A DNA stretch of 64,000 bases, taken from Coccinella septempunctata. Lineage: Eukaryota; Arthropoda; Insecta; Coleoptera; Coccinellidae. The notes below the pieces were generated by a model, which saw nothing but the letters and a program-made list of their open reading frames with translations, was not told the DNA's origin and searched no databases. Below are positions 22,181 to 33,382 of the stretch, piece by piece; position 1 is the first letter of the stretch; each line of letters starts with the position of its first letter. Position numbers and translations under genes: made by a program. The stretch spans positions 19,408,501 to 19,472,500 of the forward strand of contig NC_058191.1 of the NCBI RefSeq assembly GCF_907165205.1. Direction: 5' to 3'.

Positions 22181-22997
22181 TGCCTGTCTGCTAGGACGAT
22201 AAGGAAAAGCTCCACCGACAAGTTGACTCTGACATGAGGAGATACTTTGCCGAAATGGAAGGAACAGATCTCTTCATCGAATAGCACCTCCCCCACAAAA
22301 TACATCCGAAAAACGAAGAAACTGTCACTTATAATCGCCATCTTCAATAAGAGCGTTTTACCTGATTACCTACATAACATAAGTTCATTGGAATATCTGC
22401 ATCTAGTTTTTAGTGTGCAGCGCTAACAACAGCGAAAACCATAGGGGCGAAAATTAGTCGAACGCACAACGATGGTCCAAAATTACACAAATTACACGTG
22501 CCACCATGGCAGAAACGTCTTCAACACAAAACAGAAAGGCTAAGAAGAGACATTGGACGACTGACGGATTAGTTGATTGGGAATCGCGAAAGAAAGGTTG
22601 TGAAAGCTGCCGAAGAAATCATGGATCCAAACAGGACACAAATAAAACGAGAGGCGGAGAATGCTACAGCTCACCACTGCCTCGACACTCTGAGGCAAAA
22701 CTTTAGTCTGTATGCAGAACGGCTGAGGAGATATAAAAGCAATTATATCCGGAAAATAGACAATAATTCATTCGAAAAGTCGAAAGGAACTTTATACCCT
22801 CCACTCACATCATCTGATGGAGAAAATGGAAAGTTACCACCAATGGAAGCCATTCAACAGTTCTGGACCGCACAATTATCAACGAAACCTCAGTTTAATG
22901 GAGAAACCGGATGGATTGAAGATGAAAAATCTGAAGCTATAAAATATGAGCCGATGCAGCATGACATGATCACAATTGAAGAAGTAATTGGCGCCCG

Positions 22998-23465
22998 GGG
23001 CACAAGATATTTTTTCGCCCCCCCCCTCCCCCATATTACAATAATGATCATTCAATAAAAAAGGAACCTCTAGAGATATTTTCAATATGAAGTTTTTTCA
23101 TCTAAAAGTAAAAGCCAGCAAAAATTATGAAGAACATATGATACAGTTGAAAAGAGGTGAATTGAAAACAACTTAGGAGTTTTCAATTCACCTTTTTTAT
23201 ATGAACTAGGTATCACTGAGTCAAAAATTAAGAGGCACAAGATATTTTTTCGCCCCCCCTCCCCCATATTACAATAATGATCATTCAATAAAAAAGGAAC
23301 CACTAGAGATATTTTCATTATGAAGTTTTTTCATCTAAAAGTAAAAGCCAGCAAAAATTATAAAGAACATATGATGCAGTTAAAAAGAGGTGAATTAAAA
23401 ACAACTTAGGAGTTTTCAATTCACCTTTTTTATATGAACTAGGTATCACTGAGTCAAAAACTAAG
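22998..23465. repeat. Tandem dimer of a roughly 232-bp unit
   Basis: The unit starting GGCACAAGATATTTTTTCGCC, followed by a C-rich run, occurs twice (about 22,998-23,231 and 23,232-23,463). Each unit ends with a hairpin of about 19 bp per arm built on GGTGAATTGAAAAC. It lies in the DNA that replaced the middle of Dong copy B. No ORF. Confidence 0.8.
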
Positions 23466-24375
23466 AGTAAACCAATGTTAAGAATGCTTTAGAGAGTTCA
23501 ATATTCGCAAAAAAAATCCTGCGAAATTTGCATAGAGCCGTTTTTTTGTGTTTCACGAGACTGAATTTCTGAAAACAATGGCGATTTTATTTTTTATTCG
23601 CTATAATATCGGAAAAATTATATTTTTTCTCTACTTTTCAGCATTAGAGATTACGGAATGAAAATTGATATTCTAAAAATTTCTGCAGCTCTCCTTTGAG
23701 CCTGCGTTTAAAACTGACAACTATCGGATCGCTCCGAACGACGCAGGGGTTCCGTTCGCAATACGTCCACACTGACAAACCGACGACGGAAGTCATTAAA
23801 TTTGGGGTTGAGAAAATCTCAACCCCAAATTGACGTTGAACGAACCGTTTTTCAGTGAGTACGCGCCTGAACATGATTAAAAATTCAATATTCAATTTAA
23901 AAAAAACAAAACGTTTCTCATATTTTTCAGACAGAAAAGTTGGTAGTTATGAAAAACAACATATTTTCAAAATATGTATCGCAAAATAATCCCTGCAACC
24001 AGTAGAGCGTGGAATGGAGGTCGAAATTCACTTAGGGGCATCAAAATTTGTAAAGAATTTAATCAACAGTTGAATTGAGCATTATGTGCCTTTGTAATTG
24101 CTCCACTTGGTCTAAGCACTCTCATTCCATTCACTTTTATCTTTGCACAATGAACACCCTTCAATGAAATATATTAGGACGTAAATCGACAGTACTATTA
24201 AAAATATAAAAACAGAAACAATAAAATATAATCACATTCCCGGCCAATGCGTCTACTTCCATACCGCAAAAATTCGTTTTAGATGCGTGCGCTTTCTATT
24301 CACCCTGTATTGCTGACTAGTCACAATATTCCCGAATGAATAGAATGCGCTGGAGCTCGGGCATCGAAGAGGCGG
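23466..24375. other. Non-coding insert inside Dong copy B
   Basis: No gene recognised. A strong hairpin is present at about 23,796-23,832 (AATTTGGGGTTGAGA, three-base loop, reverse complement). Origin unknown. Confidence 0.4.
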
Positions 24376-25375
24376 CTGCGTCAAACTACCTACCGGTTGA
24401 CATCCGGAAAATTGTTTCCCGAAACAGAGGGATTTATCATTGAAGATCAAGTGAATCCAACTATAGGAACTAGATGAAATATATCGCCAAGGATGCTTCA
24501 GTGAAGGACGATAGCTGTCGTTATGGCTGTGCGGCACATGAGACTTTCTCTCACATCACTTGAGGATGTCAGAAGTTCACAGGCACGGAGTACAAAAATA
24601 GACACGATGCTGTTGCCAAGAGTTTTCACCAAGAATTGGCAATAAAATACCAACTTCTAACTTCGAAAAAGGTTCCCCATTACAATTACCATCCAGATAC
24701 TGTATTGGAAAATGATCACTACAAGCTCTACTGGGATCACACGGTTCTCACAGACCGGTAAATAACTCACTATAGACTTGACCTCGTATTGCTGAATAAG
24801 GATGAGAACAGAGCACTATTCATCGACGTAGCGATTCCAAATAATAGCAATCTTCTAGATAGGCACAAAGATCTACAGGAACAAACCAGAAGACAGTGGA
24901 ATTTAAAGAGATCAGGACCATCCCTATTGTCATTTCATCTACAGGCCTGATACTGAAGAAACTACCAGAGAATTTGGGGAAACTTCAGTTGGACGAAAAT
25001 GTTTATAGTCATGCAGAAGGCGGTACCGCTGGGAACAGCGGTACGCAAGTACGCAAGTACATGGGGAATGCAGAGAAACACCATCTGCTTCGACAGGAAG
25101 TGCGGGTGGATCAGGAATCCAACCGACAGAGGGGAGCCGAGAAGGGGCCCGAACTCTACCACCATCACGAGCCCTAAAACCTGGAGAGGGCTCTAACAGA
25201 ACTTAATCCTTTTGATATCTGAGATATCTGGAATAAGTGAATGTTCCTCTGGAGAGGAATGTGAAAGCCGCAAGGCTAAAGTCATAATAAGTTTTCCTGG
25301 AAAACTTGTCTGGTGCGATAGTAGTAAAAAAATATCTTTCCAAGATCAGTTACACAACTTATTTTGGTTTTCCAG

Positions 25376-25890
25376 CTATTTTGTAATGCCAACCTGAAGC
25401 TAAGTCCTAAAACATGTAATATGTTTCGAACAGAAGTGAAATATTTAGGACACGTAGTTTCACGTGAAGGTGTGAAAGTGGACCCGGACAAGATCAGGAG
25501 GCAGTTCAGGAAAGGCCTATACCGAAAGACAAGAGTGAGTTGCGATGTTTTTTAGGCCTTTGCACTGATTAAAGAACATTTTCATCTGGGTTTGCCAACG
25601 TTGCCAAACCTCTGACGAAATTGACGGGAGATGGACAGGAGTACGATGGCGCAGAAGTTTTCGAACGATTGAAGAAGGCTCTGTTCACATCTCCAGTTCT
25701 GAGATACGCAAGGGCTGAAGGTAAATTTGTGCTCGACACCGATGCCAGTAATACAGCCATTGGGGGCGTTCTATCGCAAGTTCAGGATGGACAGGAGACG
25801 GTCATCGGGTACTTTGTCCAAACCAGAACGGAATTATTGCGAGACCAGAGAGTTTTTTAGCAGTCATCAGAGCTGTGCGAAAGCATTGTG
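25376..25890 (+). pseudogene. Gypsy RT C-terminus and RNase H, broken
   Basis: Continuation of the Gypsy pol after the nested insertions: NLKLSPKTCNMFRTEVKYLG followed by HVVSREGVKVDPDKI (RT connection), a gap with frameshifts, then the RNase H segment ERLKKALFTSPVLRY and FVLDTDASNTAIGGVLSQ with the DTDAS catalytic Asp pair. A frameshift near 25,850 is followed by LAVIRAVRKH, after which similarity stops; no integrase is seen. Confidence 0.85.
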
Positions 25891-26067
25891 CTTAGTGCTT
25901 GAGAAAGCACTTTAAGCCTTTTTGTGCTCCCAAGCACTTTTCAAAACCAGTGCTTAGTGCTTAGTAATTCAAGCACTTTATCGAAAGGTTCAGTGCTTAG
26001 TAATCCCTAAAGAGATACCGAGCACTAAAGTTGTCGCGATTACTTCTGGGGATTACTAAGCACTAAG
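25885..26067. repeat. Cluster of AGTGCTTAG/CTAAGCACT motifs
   Basis: About ten copies of the words AGTGCTTAG, AAGCACTT or their complements lie within 180 bp, including an inverted pair AGTGCTTAGTAATCCC (about 25,991) and GGGATTACTAAGCACT (about 26,049). The hAT element inserted at one of these words. Origin unknown. Confidence 0.6.
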
Positions 26068-26275
26068 CAGTGGCGTAGCTTGCCTTAGAGGGGCCCTGTA
26101 TCAAAATGTGTTGAGGGGCCCTAAGGAAGGGTGAAGTAAAAATAAAAGTAGCAAAAAATGTTCGATTTGTATCGAAATAATTATATGTACCTACTTATAA
26201 TTAAAAGTTCTAACTCATACTTGATGCGAAAATAGCGAAATAATATACAAACAACATAAAATGATAAACAAACAA

Positions 26276-27805
26276 ATAATGAGGAATGATATTGATCGGG
26301 TTAGCAGTCAGTATTAGGTGTTTACTTTCTCTTTATTGTTTAGGCCTAGCTTTCGGAAAACCTCGTTTCCATCTTCAGGGCCACTAAAATGTATATGGTA
26401 ATAAAAACAAGAAACATACAATATGAAAACAGAGACTTACATCAATGCGAGAAGAAAAATATCTGTCGTAATAAATGCATTGGTACTCAGTCCTATGTAA
26501 GCTCGAAACACATAAATTGTCACAAAATGAATACACACGAAGAGAAACCGTGCTACAAATAATCAAAACAATAGATAGAACCCGGAACATAGACAAACAG
26601 CTAAGCGAGGTTTTACATTACCATAGAAATATGATGTCAAAAAACAAGGAAAGGTAAGGACAAGCAGAGAGGGAAAAGACAGAAAGGGAAATGACAGACC
26701 CGGACAGTGGCGTCACGAGTCATGGGGCAGTGGGTGTTCTGTGTAGGGAGAAGGAAAGGTGGGCGGCTTATTAATCAGATTAACGATGTTGCAGTAGATG
26801 GAGTTAATGCCGTTAAAGTCGGTGTTAATGTTGAGGTTGTTGTCTCGGCTCATTATCTCGACAGCTTCCAGGAATTCTCGTTTGTGTCTATTAGATTCAG
26901 ACTTCAATATCTTGGCATCACCGAAGTTCATCGTGTGGTTCATCTCATAACAGTGTTTGGATAGGCCAGTAGTCTGCTTAGCCATCGCACAGTCCCTGAC
27001 GTGCTCCCTTAATCGCGTCTTGAGATTTCTCCCCGTTTGGCCGATGTATGTCTTATCACAGTCTGTGCAGTTTATAGCATAGACTATTCCAGCCCTTTTC
27101 TCGATGGGTGTTATATCCTTCATCCTTGAGAAAACATGTCTGCCAAGGGTGTTGGGCATGCGTTTGGCAATGAGGAACATGTTTCTGTCTACGACGTGGT
27201 GGCTTATGGTTTTGATGATACGGGGGGTGATAGCAGGGTGATATGGCAGGGAGAAAAACCTGGGGACAACAGGTGTCGTTTGGTCGACATCCTGGGGGGT
27301 ATGGGGTGAGATCTCGGCATGGGGTTCGGTGGCCACTGTCCGGGTCTGTCATTTCCCTTTCTGTCTTTTCCCTCTCTGCTTGTCCTTACCTTTCCTTGTT
27401 TTTTGACATCATATTTCTATGGTAATGTATAACCTCGCTTAGCTGTTTGTCTATGTTCCGGGTTCTATCTATTGTTTTGATTATTTGTAGCACGGTTTCT
27501 CTTCGTGTGTATTCATTTTGTGACAATTTATGTGTTTCGAGCTTACATAGGACTGAGTACCAATGCATTTATTACGACAGATATTTTTCTTCTCGCATTG
27601 ATGTAAGTCTCTGTTTTCATATTGTATGTTTCTTGTTTTTATTACCATATACATTTTAGTGGCCCTGAAGATGGAAACGAGGTTTTCCGAAAGCTAGGCC
27701 TAAACAATAAAGAGAAAGTAAACACCTAATACTGACTGCTAACCCGATCAATATCATTCCTCATTACAATCCATCAGTCGATATTTCACACACTGGAAAC
27801 AAATA
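26276..27805. mobile_element. Penelope-like element 2, inverted repeat form, nested in hAT
   Basis: Inverted arms 26,277-26,711 and 27,332-27,766 (435 bp each) enclose a GIY-YIG coding piece. A 39-bp extension (27,767-27,805) follows the right arm only. The unit is flanked by the 12-bp direct repeat ATAAACAAACAA (26,264-26,275 and 27,806-27,817). Each arm holds a GGCCCTGAAGATGGAAACGA box followed by CCGAAAGCTAGGCC, of the type found in PLE terminal repeats. Confidence 0.85.
26713..27336 (-). pseudogene. Penelope-like GIY-YIG endonuclease fragment
   Basis: Open frame of 207 codons covering the C-terminal part of a PLE protein: FSLPYHPAITPRIIKTI, then VDRNMFLIAKRMPNTLGRH, the GIY-YIG core AGIVYAINCTDCDKTYIGQT with RNLKTRLREH, and the tail LSKHCYEMNHTMNFGDAKIL and KREFLEAVEI. 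The reverse transcriptase is not present; the inverted arm begins immediately upstream. The frame is intact, so this fragment is fairly young or a 5'-truncated copy. Confidence 0.85.
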
Positions 27806-27826
27806 ATAAACAAACAATACAAAAAA

Positions 27827-28590
27827 TTAAAGATACACTTTTCTAGCCTTTATTTCAGCAAATCTATTTATCAAATCAGCCATAGCTGATGACGATTTCA
27901 GTTTTTTAAGTTGTTTCCGCTCTGCCCTCTATTGACAATAACGACATGAAACTTGGAACATAGATACAAGGAATGGAAAATAAACATTTGTTATTGTCCA
28001 AAGACTGGAGTGAGATAGTTGCTTAGTGTCGCCAATCACAATGGAGATAGTCGAATCTGACATCATTGTCACGTTATTTTTCCATACGAAAAGGTAGGAG
28101 CTATACAAATTTATTTATTTCACGCCACTGCCTTAGTGTCGCGCTAGACAGAGAAGCATCGAATGTTTGTACCACAACAAATACATTCATAGCACGTCAA
28201 TGTCCATTGCCTGTATTTATGTTCCAAGGTCTGAAAGCCGATCCTGTCCCATAGAAGTCCTCAGATAATTTTTTATGAGTTTTAATTTTGAAAAACTCCT
28301 TTCAGCGGTTGCAGTTGTAAACGGAAGGGTCAAAAATAAAAGGCATGCAGTAATAACGTCCGGAAAACTGGATGCAAGGCTATTGAATTTTATCAGGACT
28401 AATTCTAAAAGTTCTTTGATGACACGAATTTTCAGAATTTCAGTTTTTAAGTATTCGTATCTATCTGAATGATCAATTCGGTGTAATGAACGGGATTTTG
28501 AAATGAATGGTTGTCTTAGCAGTTATTCTCAAAAATGCTATTGTAAAATCTGTAAGAGGTTTTGGATAATATTTTTAGGAATTTTTTGCT
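27827..28590 (-). pseudogene. hAT transposase C-terminal dimerisation region, broken
   Basis: On the minus strand the segment around 28,240-28,420 reads LLFLTLPFTTATAERSFSKL followed by KLIKNYLRTSMGQDRLSDL, the signature of the hAT C-terminal dimerisation domain. The very end of the protein (INRFAEIKARKVYL then TAA at 27,827-27,829) follows after about 330 bp of unrelated DNA (27,905-28,230) that contains two CTTAGTGTCGC words. Upstream parts of the transposase (BED finger, catalytic core) are not found. Confidence 0.8.
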
Positions 28591-28727
28591 TACAGACATT
28601 CGGGGGCCCCTAAAGCCTGGGGGCCCCGTATCACTGATACCGCTGATACCGCGGTAGCTACGCCCCTGGCACTAAGCCCCTCGGAAATAATATAAATAAA
28701 GATATAGGGTATAGGGTATAGGGTATA

Positions 28728-30485
28728 GCCTATGAAGAAAGCACCAAGAGAATAAGGAAACCAATTCCGAAACATTCACATGGAGATACGCCAAGGGATA
28801 TAAAGGAACTTATAAAAAAGAACAGAAGACTCAGGAAAATCTACAGAACAACAAAAAGAGAAGAAGACAAGAAGAAACTGAATAAGCATAGTCAGATATT
28901 GAAAAATGCTTTAACAGAACTGCGTAATAACAGATGGCACCAGAGATTAAGGGAACTGAATATAATAGATCACTCGGCTTGGAAAATGCAAAAACGCTTA
29001 CGACGAGAACGGACAGTTATACCTCCACTGCATGGAGCAAACGGAATGGTATATACGAGACTTGAAAAAGCCGAAGCACTTGCCGACTCAATTGAGAGAG
29101 AAGCCAGAATAAATTACAGAAATGATGATGACAATGAAGATCTAGAAGAAGAAGTGGAGGCAAACGAAGAACTGATGATGGAACCACCGGAAACCGAAAT
29201 CATTCCAAAACCGGCTTCACCAACAGAAATCAAAGAGATAATAATGAAACTGAAAAACCGGAAAGCACCAGGAGAAGATAGGATAACGAATTATATGTTG
29301 AAGAAATTGCCTAGAAAAGGAATAGCAGCCTTGACGAATATAACAAACGGAGTGATGAGGACCGAATACTACCCAAAGAGATGGAAAACTGCAGAAATGA
29401 TAGTTTTCAACAAGCCCGAACAATTTGGATTTCGACGAGAACACTAGACTGAACTCCAATTACTACGGCTCATAGAATACGTCACCGAAGGAATGCAGAC
29501 CAAACAGGCCACAGGATTAGTTCTGATGGATATCGAGAGAGCTTTTGATAGAGTATGGCACGAAGGCCTAATCTACAAGATGAAAAAAGCAGGATATTCG
29601 ACCAAGCTATGCAAGATTATAAGGAACTATCTGAGGAATAGAAACTTTTATGTGAAAATAGATGGAGCAACCTCTCAAATCAGACAATTAGAAGCAGGAG
29701 TGCCTCAAGGATCGGTACTTGGACCTCTGCTTTATGTAATATACGTCTATGATATCCCGAAGAATGCTAGAAATATGCTCACATTGTACGCAGATGACAC
29801 AGGAATAGCGTTCAGACATCGACGCCCAGAGATCATACACCGGAGACTGCAGGAAGCCATAGATGAATTACTCAAATGGTGCATCAAATGGAAAATCCAA
29901 ATCAATGGAAGAAAGACTCAAGCAATATTACTGCAAAAGAGAAGATTGAGGATGGAAGAAAACCTTGAAGTTGATGGAGAAGAGGTTGAATGGAAAAATG
30001 AAGCAACATACCTAGGAGTGACGCTTGACAGAGGACTTACATGGAAAAACCACATCAAATGTGCAGTTGATAAAACAAAAGCCGCAATGAGTAAACTTTA
30101 TCCACTCATAGGCAGAAGAAGTCATATGAATAAGAACATCAAGTTGACGATGATTAAAACAATTGCGCGACCACAACTCACATATGGATCGGCGGCATGG
30201 GGCTTCGCAGCCAAGACCCACATCAAGAAAATACAGGCCACTGAGAATAAACTCCTTAGAATGGCGATGGACGTACCCTGGTTTGTTAGGAACAAACAAA
30301 TCTACAAGGACTTGGAATGGGAACCAGTTACAGAATTTATGAAGAGAAAGGCGGAAAGGATATTTGACAAAGCCAAACAACATCCAAATGAGGAACTACG
30401 AAGATTAATCGACTACGATCCAACGGAAGAAGCTAGAAGGTCAAGAACCTACTACCGAAGACCCAAAGATCAGGTAAGGATTTAA
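28728..30485 (+). pseudogene. Jockey-like ORF2 reverse transcriptase, copy C
   Basis: One frame from AYEESTKRIRKPIPKHSHGD to DQVRI, interrupted by a TAG at 29,445-29,447. RT motifs: KAPGEDRITNYMLKKLP, EQFGFRREH, VLMDIERAFDRVWHEGLI (motif A), EAGVPQGSVLGPLLY (motif B), TLYADDTGIAF (motif C), YLGVTLDRGLTWKNHI, RPQLTYGSAAWGFA and the C-terminal FDKAKQHPNEELRRLI. Between IVFNKP and EQFGFRR an in-frame deletion has removed the NYRPISLL block of the fingers, about 60 residues in related proteins. The deletion and the stop make it inactive. Confidence 0.9.
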
Positions 30486-30749
30486 ATGTAACCAAAGAAG
30501 AGCTTAACCTATAAAAGCTATAGGCAGCATACAAATATCAACACGACTATGATCGTGTGAGAGTCCAGAAACCATAAGAGTCAACTGGTTAATAGGCAAA
30601 ATGCCCGGAACCTATCAAGAAGCAGTTAAGGGTTTTTAGTGGGTCTCGAGCTCGGAGAGTGAGAATCCCCACACTGTTCCCCCTCAGGAGAGGGTGTGTT
30701 CGTCTGTTTGCAGATTTTCCCCCTGCTACACCAAAAAAAAAAAAAAAAA
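28728..30749 (+). mobile_element. Jockey-like element, 5'-truncated copy C with poly(A) and target duplication
   Basis: Begins within ORF2 just after the endonuclease and ends in 17 A residues (30,733-30,749). The word AAAGATATAGGGT is found on both sides (28,698-28,710 and 30,747-30,759), consistent with a target site duplication. At the 5' junction the word ATAGGGT is present three times in tandem. The 3' UTR (30,486-30,732) matches the 3' UTR at 55,245-55,490 (-), and the coding start matches the piece of copy B at 45,650-45,790, which links all four Jockey fragments to one family. Confidence 0.9.
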
Positions 30750-30759
30750 GATATAGGGT

Positions 30760-31590
30760 TACACTATTTGATGAAGAAAACGTGATCAAAATCAATTATG
30801 TCCGTTTAAAAGGAAAATAGATAGGGTAGACGTAGATTAAGGGTCCATTTTGCATATATGATTTCAGCTCAAGGCATCTGAGTTTTTTCTGATTAAAAAT
30901 ACCGACACGAATGAATTGAAAAAAAGATCTAGTTGTAAAGTTGTGTAGAATTTTTTGACAATCGTTTAATTAGAAAATATGAGAAAATACAGAACAGCCG
31001 TTTGGCAGTTGACGCCCAAATTCTGCAAAAACTTTCAAAATCAAATCAATCAACAAATTGTCAATAAAGTGTCAGAAGTTTTTTGAATTTCTTCCCCGTT
31101 ATTTCAATTTTCTACTGAATAACCACTGGTATATCTATGGGAGATGATTCCCCAATATAAGGGTCCTGTAGCGTTCCTCGAACAACTGAAGAATAGGAGA
31201 ATCATCACTTGGAAGACTGGAGCTGGTCGAAAGGCCCTCCCAGTCAAAAGCAAAATTTGGCTATTATTAATTTGAGGACTGAAGGCATTTCTAACGACGA
31301 GGGTGATCCTCCACCAAGATCAACAGAAGATTTTTGAGGCAGAGATGATATTCCTCCCAATGCAATTGAAAAACAAGTGATGTACCTATGATTATTTATT
31401 TTCTTCTTCAGTCATCATCAAGTCTTGAAATAAGATTGGATGAAGGCTTCATTATTCGCCTCTTTTCTCGTTTTCCGCTCTTGTTTCTTTGTTTCAGATA
31501 TTATTTCGAAATGGAAAGAGGATAAAGAAATTTTTATGTCAATGGAAAGGAAGCCCTTCCGTATTAAAAGCTTATTCTTTAAACAAATTT
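30760..31590. other. Non-coding interval
   Basis: No gene or known repeat recognised; AT-rich unique-looking DNA. Confidence 0.35.
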
Positions 31591-31737
31591 GTCATCACTA
31601 CACCTCTCACGGGGAGACAGGGTTTTTTCACTGAGGTTTTTCCCTAAGCTCTTGTATCATACTCTAAATTGTATGATACCCCGTTACACTAACCTTTGAT
31701 AAAACTCATACATATGCTATATTGTTTGATAACCAAA

Positions 31738-31740
<3 letters not shown>
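31591..31740. repeat. Dispersed repeat also present at about 18,430-18,600
   Basis: The sequence around CAGGGTTTTTTCACTGAGG and the following TTGTATGATACCCCGTTACA are similar in order and spacing to 18,445-18,515. Here the repeat runs directly into the (AT)n tract. Confidence 0.55.

Positions 31741-31826
<86 letters not shown>
31741..31826. repeat. (AT)43 microsatellite
   Basis: Uninterrupted alternating AT for 86 bp. The right flank carries CATTATGGCTTCA, which recurs in inverted form beside the (TA)n tract at 37,663. Confidence 0.98.
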
Positions 31827-31828
<2 letters not shown>

Positions 31829-33141
31829 TCCTATCATTATGGCTTCATGTAACATGCAAGGACCATTCATTGTGGCTTCAGGCGAATTATGACTTCAGTA
31901 TATGTGAAGCCATAATGTAATTCACGTTTTCCGCTCAATGAAGCTACCGATTTGACTCTGGTTTACGTGATTCGAAGCACTGAGTGATGTGGAAGAACCT
32001 TGAATACAGATATCTGCTTAAATTGTAAAGATGACATCACTATTACGAAATGAAAATTTCTTCTCGTGAAGCCCTAATGGTCGGAGAATGGTAAATATTG
32101 TATATTTTAGTTTGAGACATTGCCACCGGGGGCGTGACTGTAATATACATGTCCTGTATATTGTAAACTACACCTTGTACTTTATGGACTCAGAGATGTG
32201 GCAACATCTCCTTCCCGTTTTTATCTATAGTGAATAGAGAGAATTCTCATCCAGCGGTTGAATTTCGAATATCTCTTGGGGATGCAGAATTCTTATTGCG
32301 CGTCAGAGTTAGGTACTCATCTTGTGGTCTTTCAAAGCTTCTATGAAGGAAAACGTCATATATGGATGTTAATATTCTCATCAGTGATGAAAATTCGTGG
32401 TTCAATTTTTTATCAGTCAAACGCATATTCTAGTTGAAAACTGAAGAATAACTGATATGTTAATTCAGCCCAAATGCTATCTCAAGCCGAAACCATGTGA
32501 TAGGCCAAAATATAATGGCTTCCAGAAATTTTTTTAGGTGTTCTGATGATTCGAAGAAAATGAGGAACTTCTTTACATTAACTGAAGAAAAATGAAATGC
32601 TTGAATTGCAAACGTATTTCCAAAATTAATAAAATTGTTTTTCGCTTCATATAAAAAATTTTAATCTGATGGAAAAAACAACTTTCCATAAAAAACAGAA
32701 AACTTTTTCTTTTCATTTCATAATGAACTTGCAGTTCAAATGTCGTCGAAGTTAGTAACAAGACCTTCGAAATAAAAGAATTTTATCAACGACATAGAGC
32801 TCAGGAAGATATTCCTAAAAAATGTTGCAACGAAATGAGTTTAATATAACAAATACCTAGTTGGTTTAGTTGGTTTTGTAAAACACAACTACATAATAAT
32901 TTTCCCACATTTGATCCCGACCTCGAATAATATAAAATTATTTATTAGCATGGTAGTCTATCAGCATACTGCAAAAGTATTATCATTTGGTGGGTAAATA
33001 TTGAAAAAAATCCCAAATGAAGATTCAGTTTATTATTTAAACAATAATATGAAGTCAAGGATAACAGAACAAAAGTAGGTTATACATAGTGTTTGTTCAT
33101 GAAAATTTTGAGTCAGTATAAAAACCAACATATTCTGAACC
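31827..33141. other. Non-coding interval right of the (AT)n tract
   Basis: No gene recognised. The first 100 bp contain several variants of the word GAAGCCATAATG or its complement. AT-rich. Confidence 0.4.
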
Positions 33142-33144
33142 TTA

Positions 33145-33379
33145 CTGCCAATTCACAATGATGTTAATGGTTATGGTAAAGTTAACGGTGAACTACATGT
33201 AAACGCTTAAATAATAATAAATAATAGAGCTACTACGATACCGTTCACATCAATGTTAATATCAAGCGTAATGTTAATGATAATGATAAATATTTCTTGA
33301 ATTTATTATTATTTAAGCGTTAACATCGTAGCTCACTTTTAACATTACCATTACCATTAACATCATTGTGAATTGGCAG
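33145..33379. mobile_element. 235-bp MITE with long inverted repeats and TTA duplication
   Basis: The ends CTGCCAATTCACAATGATG and its complement extend as inverted repeats of roughly 80 bp with a few mismatches. Direct TTA on both sides (33,142-33,144 and 33,380-33,382). The 3-bp TWA duplication suggests a PIF/Harbinger-type MITE, though the terminal bases differ from the Harbinger copy in this window. No ORF. Confidence 0.85.
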
Positions 33380-33382
33380 TTA

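Larger units (their letters stand above)
22181..25284 (+). pseudogene. R4/Dong-clade retrotransposon, copy B, internally replaced
   Basis: Starts directly after (TAA)7. After about 15 bp it matches copy A from the segment before ADDREELHRQ to the residues MITIEEV (22,190-22,988, broken), then foreign DNA occupies 22,990-24,375, and homology resumes at the CCHC region and the restriction-like endonuclease (24,376-25,170). About 1.5 kb holding the RT palm is missing. The 3' end GCAAGGCTAAAGTCA is followed by TAATAAG. Multiple frameshifts. Together with the preceding CR1-like tail it interrupts the Gypsy pol. Confidence 0.85.
26068..28668 (-). mobile_element. hAT DNA transposon with perfect 8-bp target duplication
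   Basis: Termini CAGTGGCGTAGCTTGCC and GGTAGCTACGCCCCTG are imperfect inverted repeats of the hAT type, and the flanks carry the identical octamer GCACTAAG (26,060-26,067 and 28,669-28,676). Both subterminal regions contain GGGGCCC blocks. Relics of the transposase C-terminus are on the minus strand. A Penelope-like element (26,276-27,805) sits in its 3' non-coding part. Size without the nested element is about 1.1 kb, so it is a shortened copy. Confidence 0.9.

Noticed and set aside
22998..23465. CRISPR-like array
   Set aside because: Only two long units, no spacers, eukaryotic context.
28275..28472. Plus-strand open frame at the hAT transposase
   Set aside because: The minus strand carries the hATC signature; the plus frame is its shadow.
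31696..31920. Frame with Tyr-Ile repeat over 31,741-31,826
   Set aside because: Microsatellite translation only.
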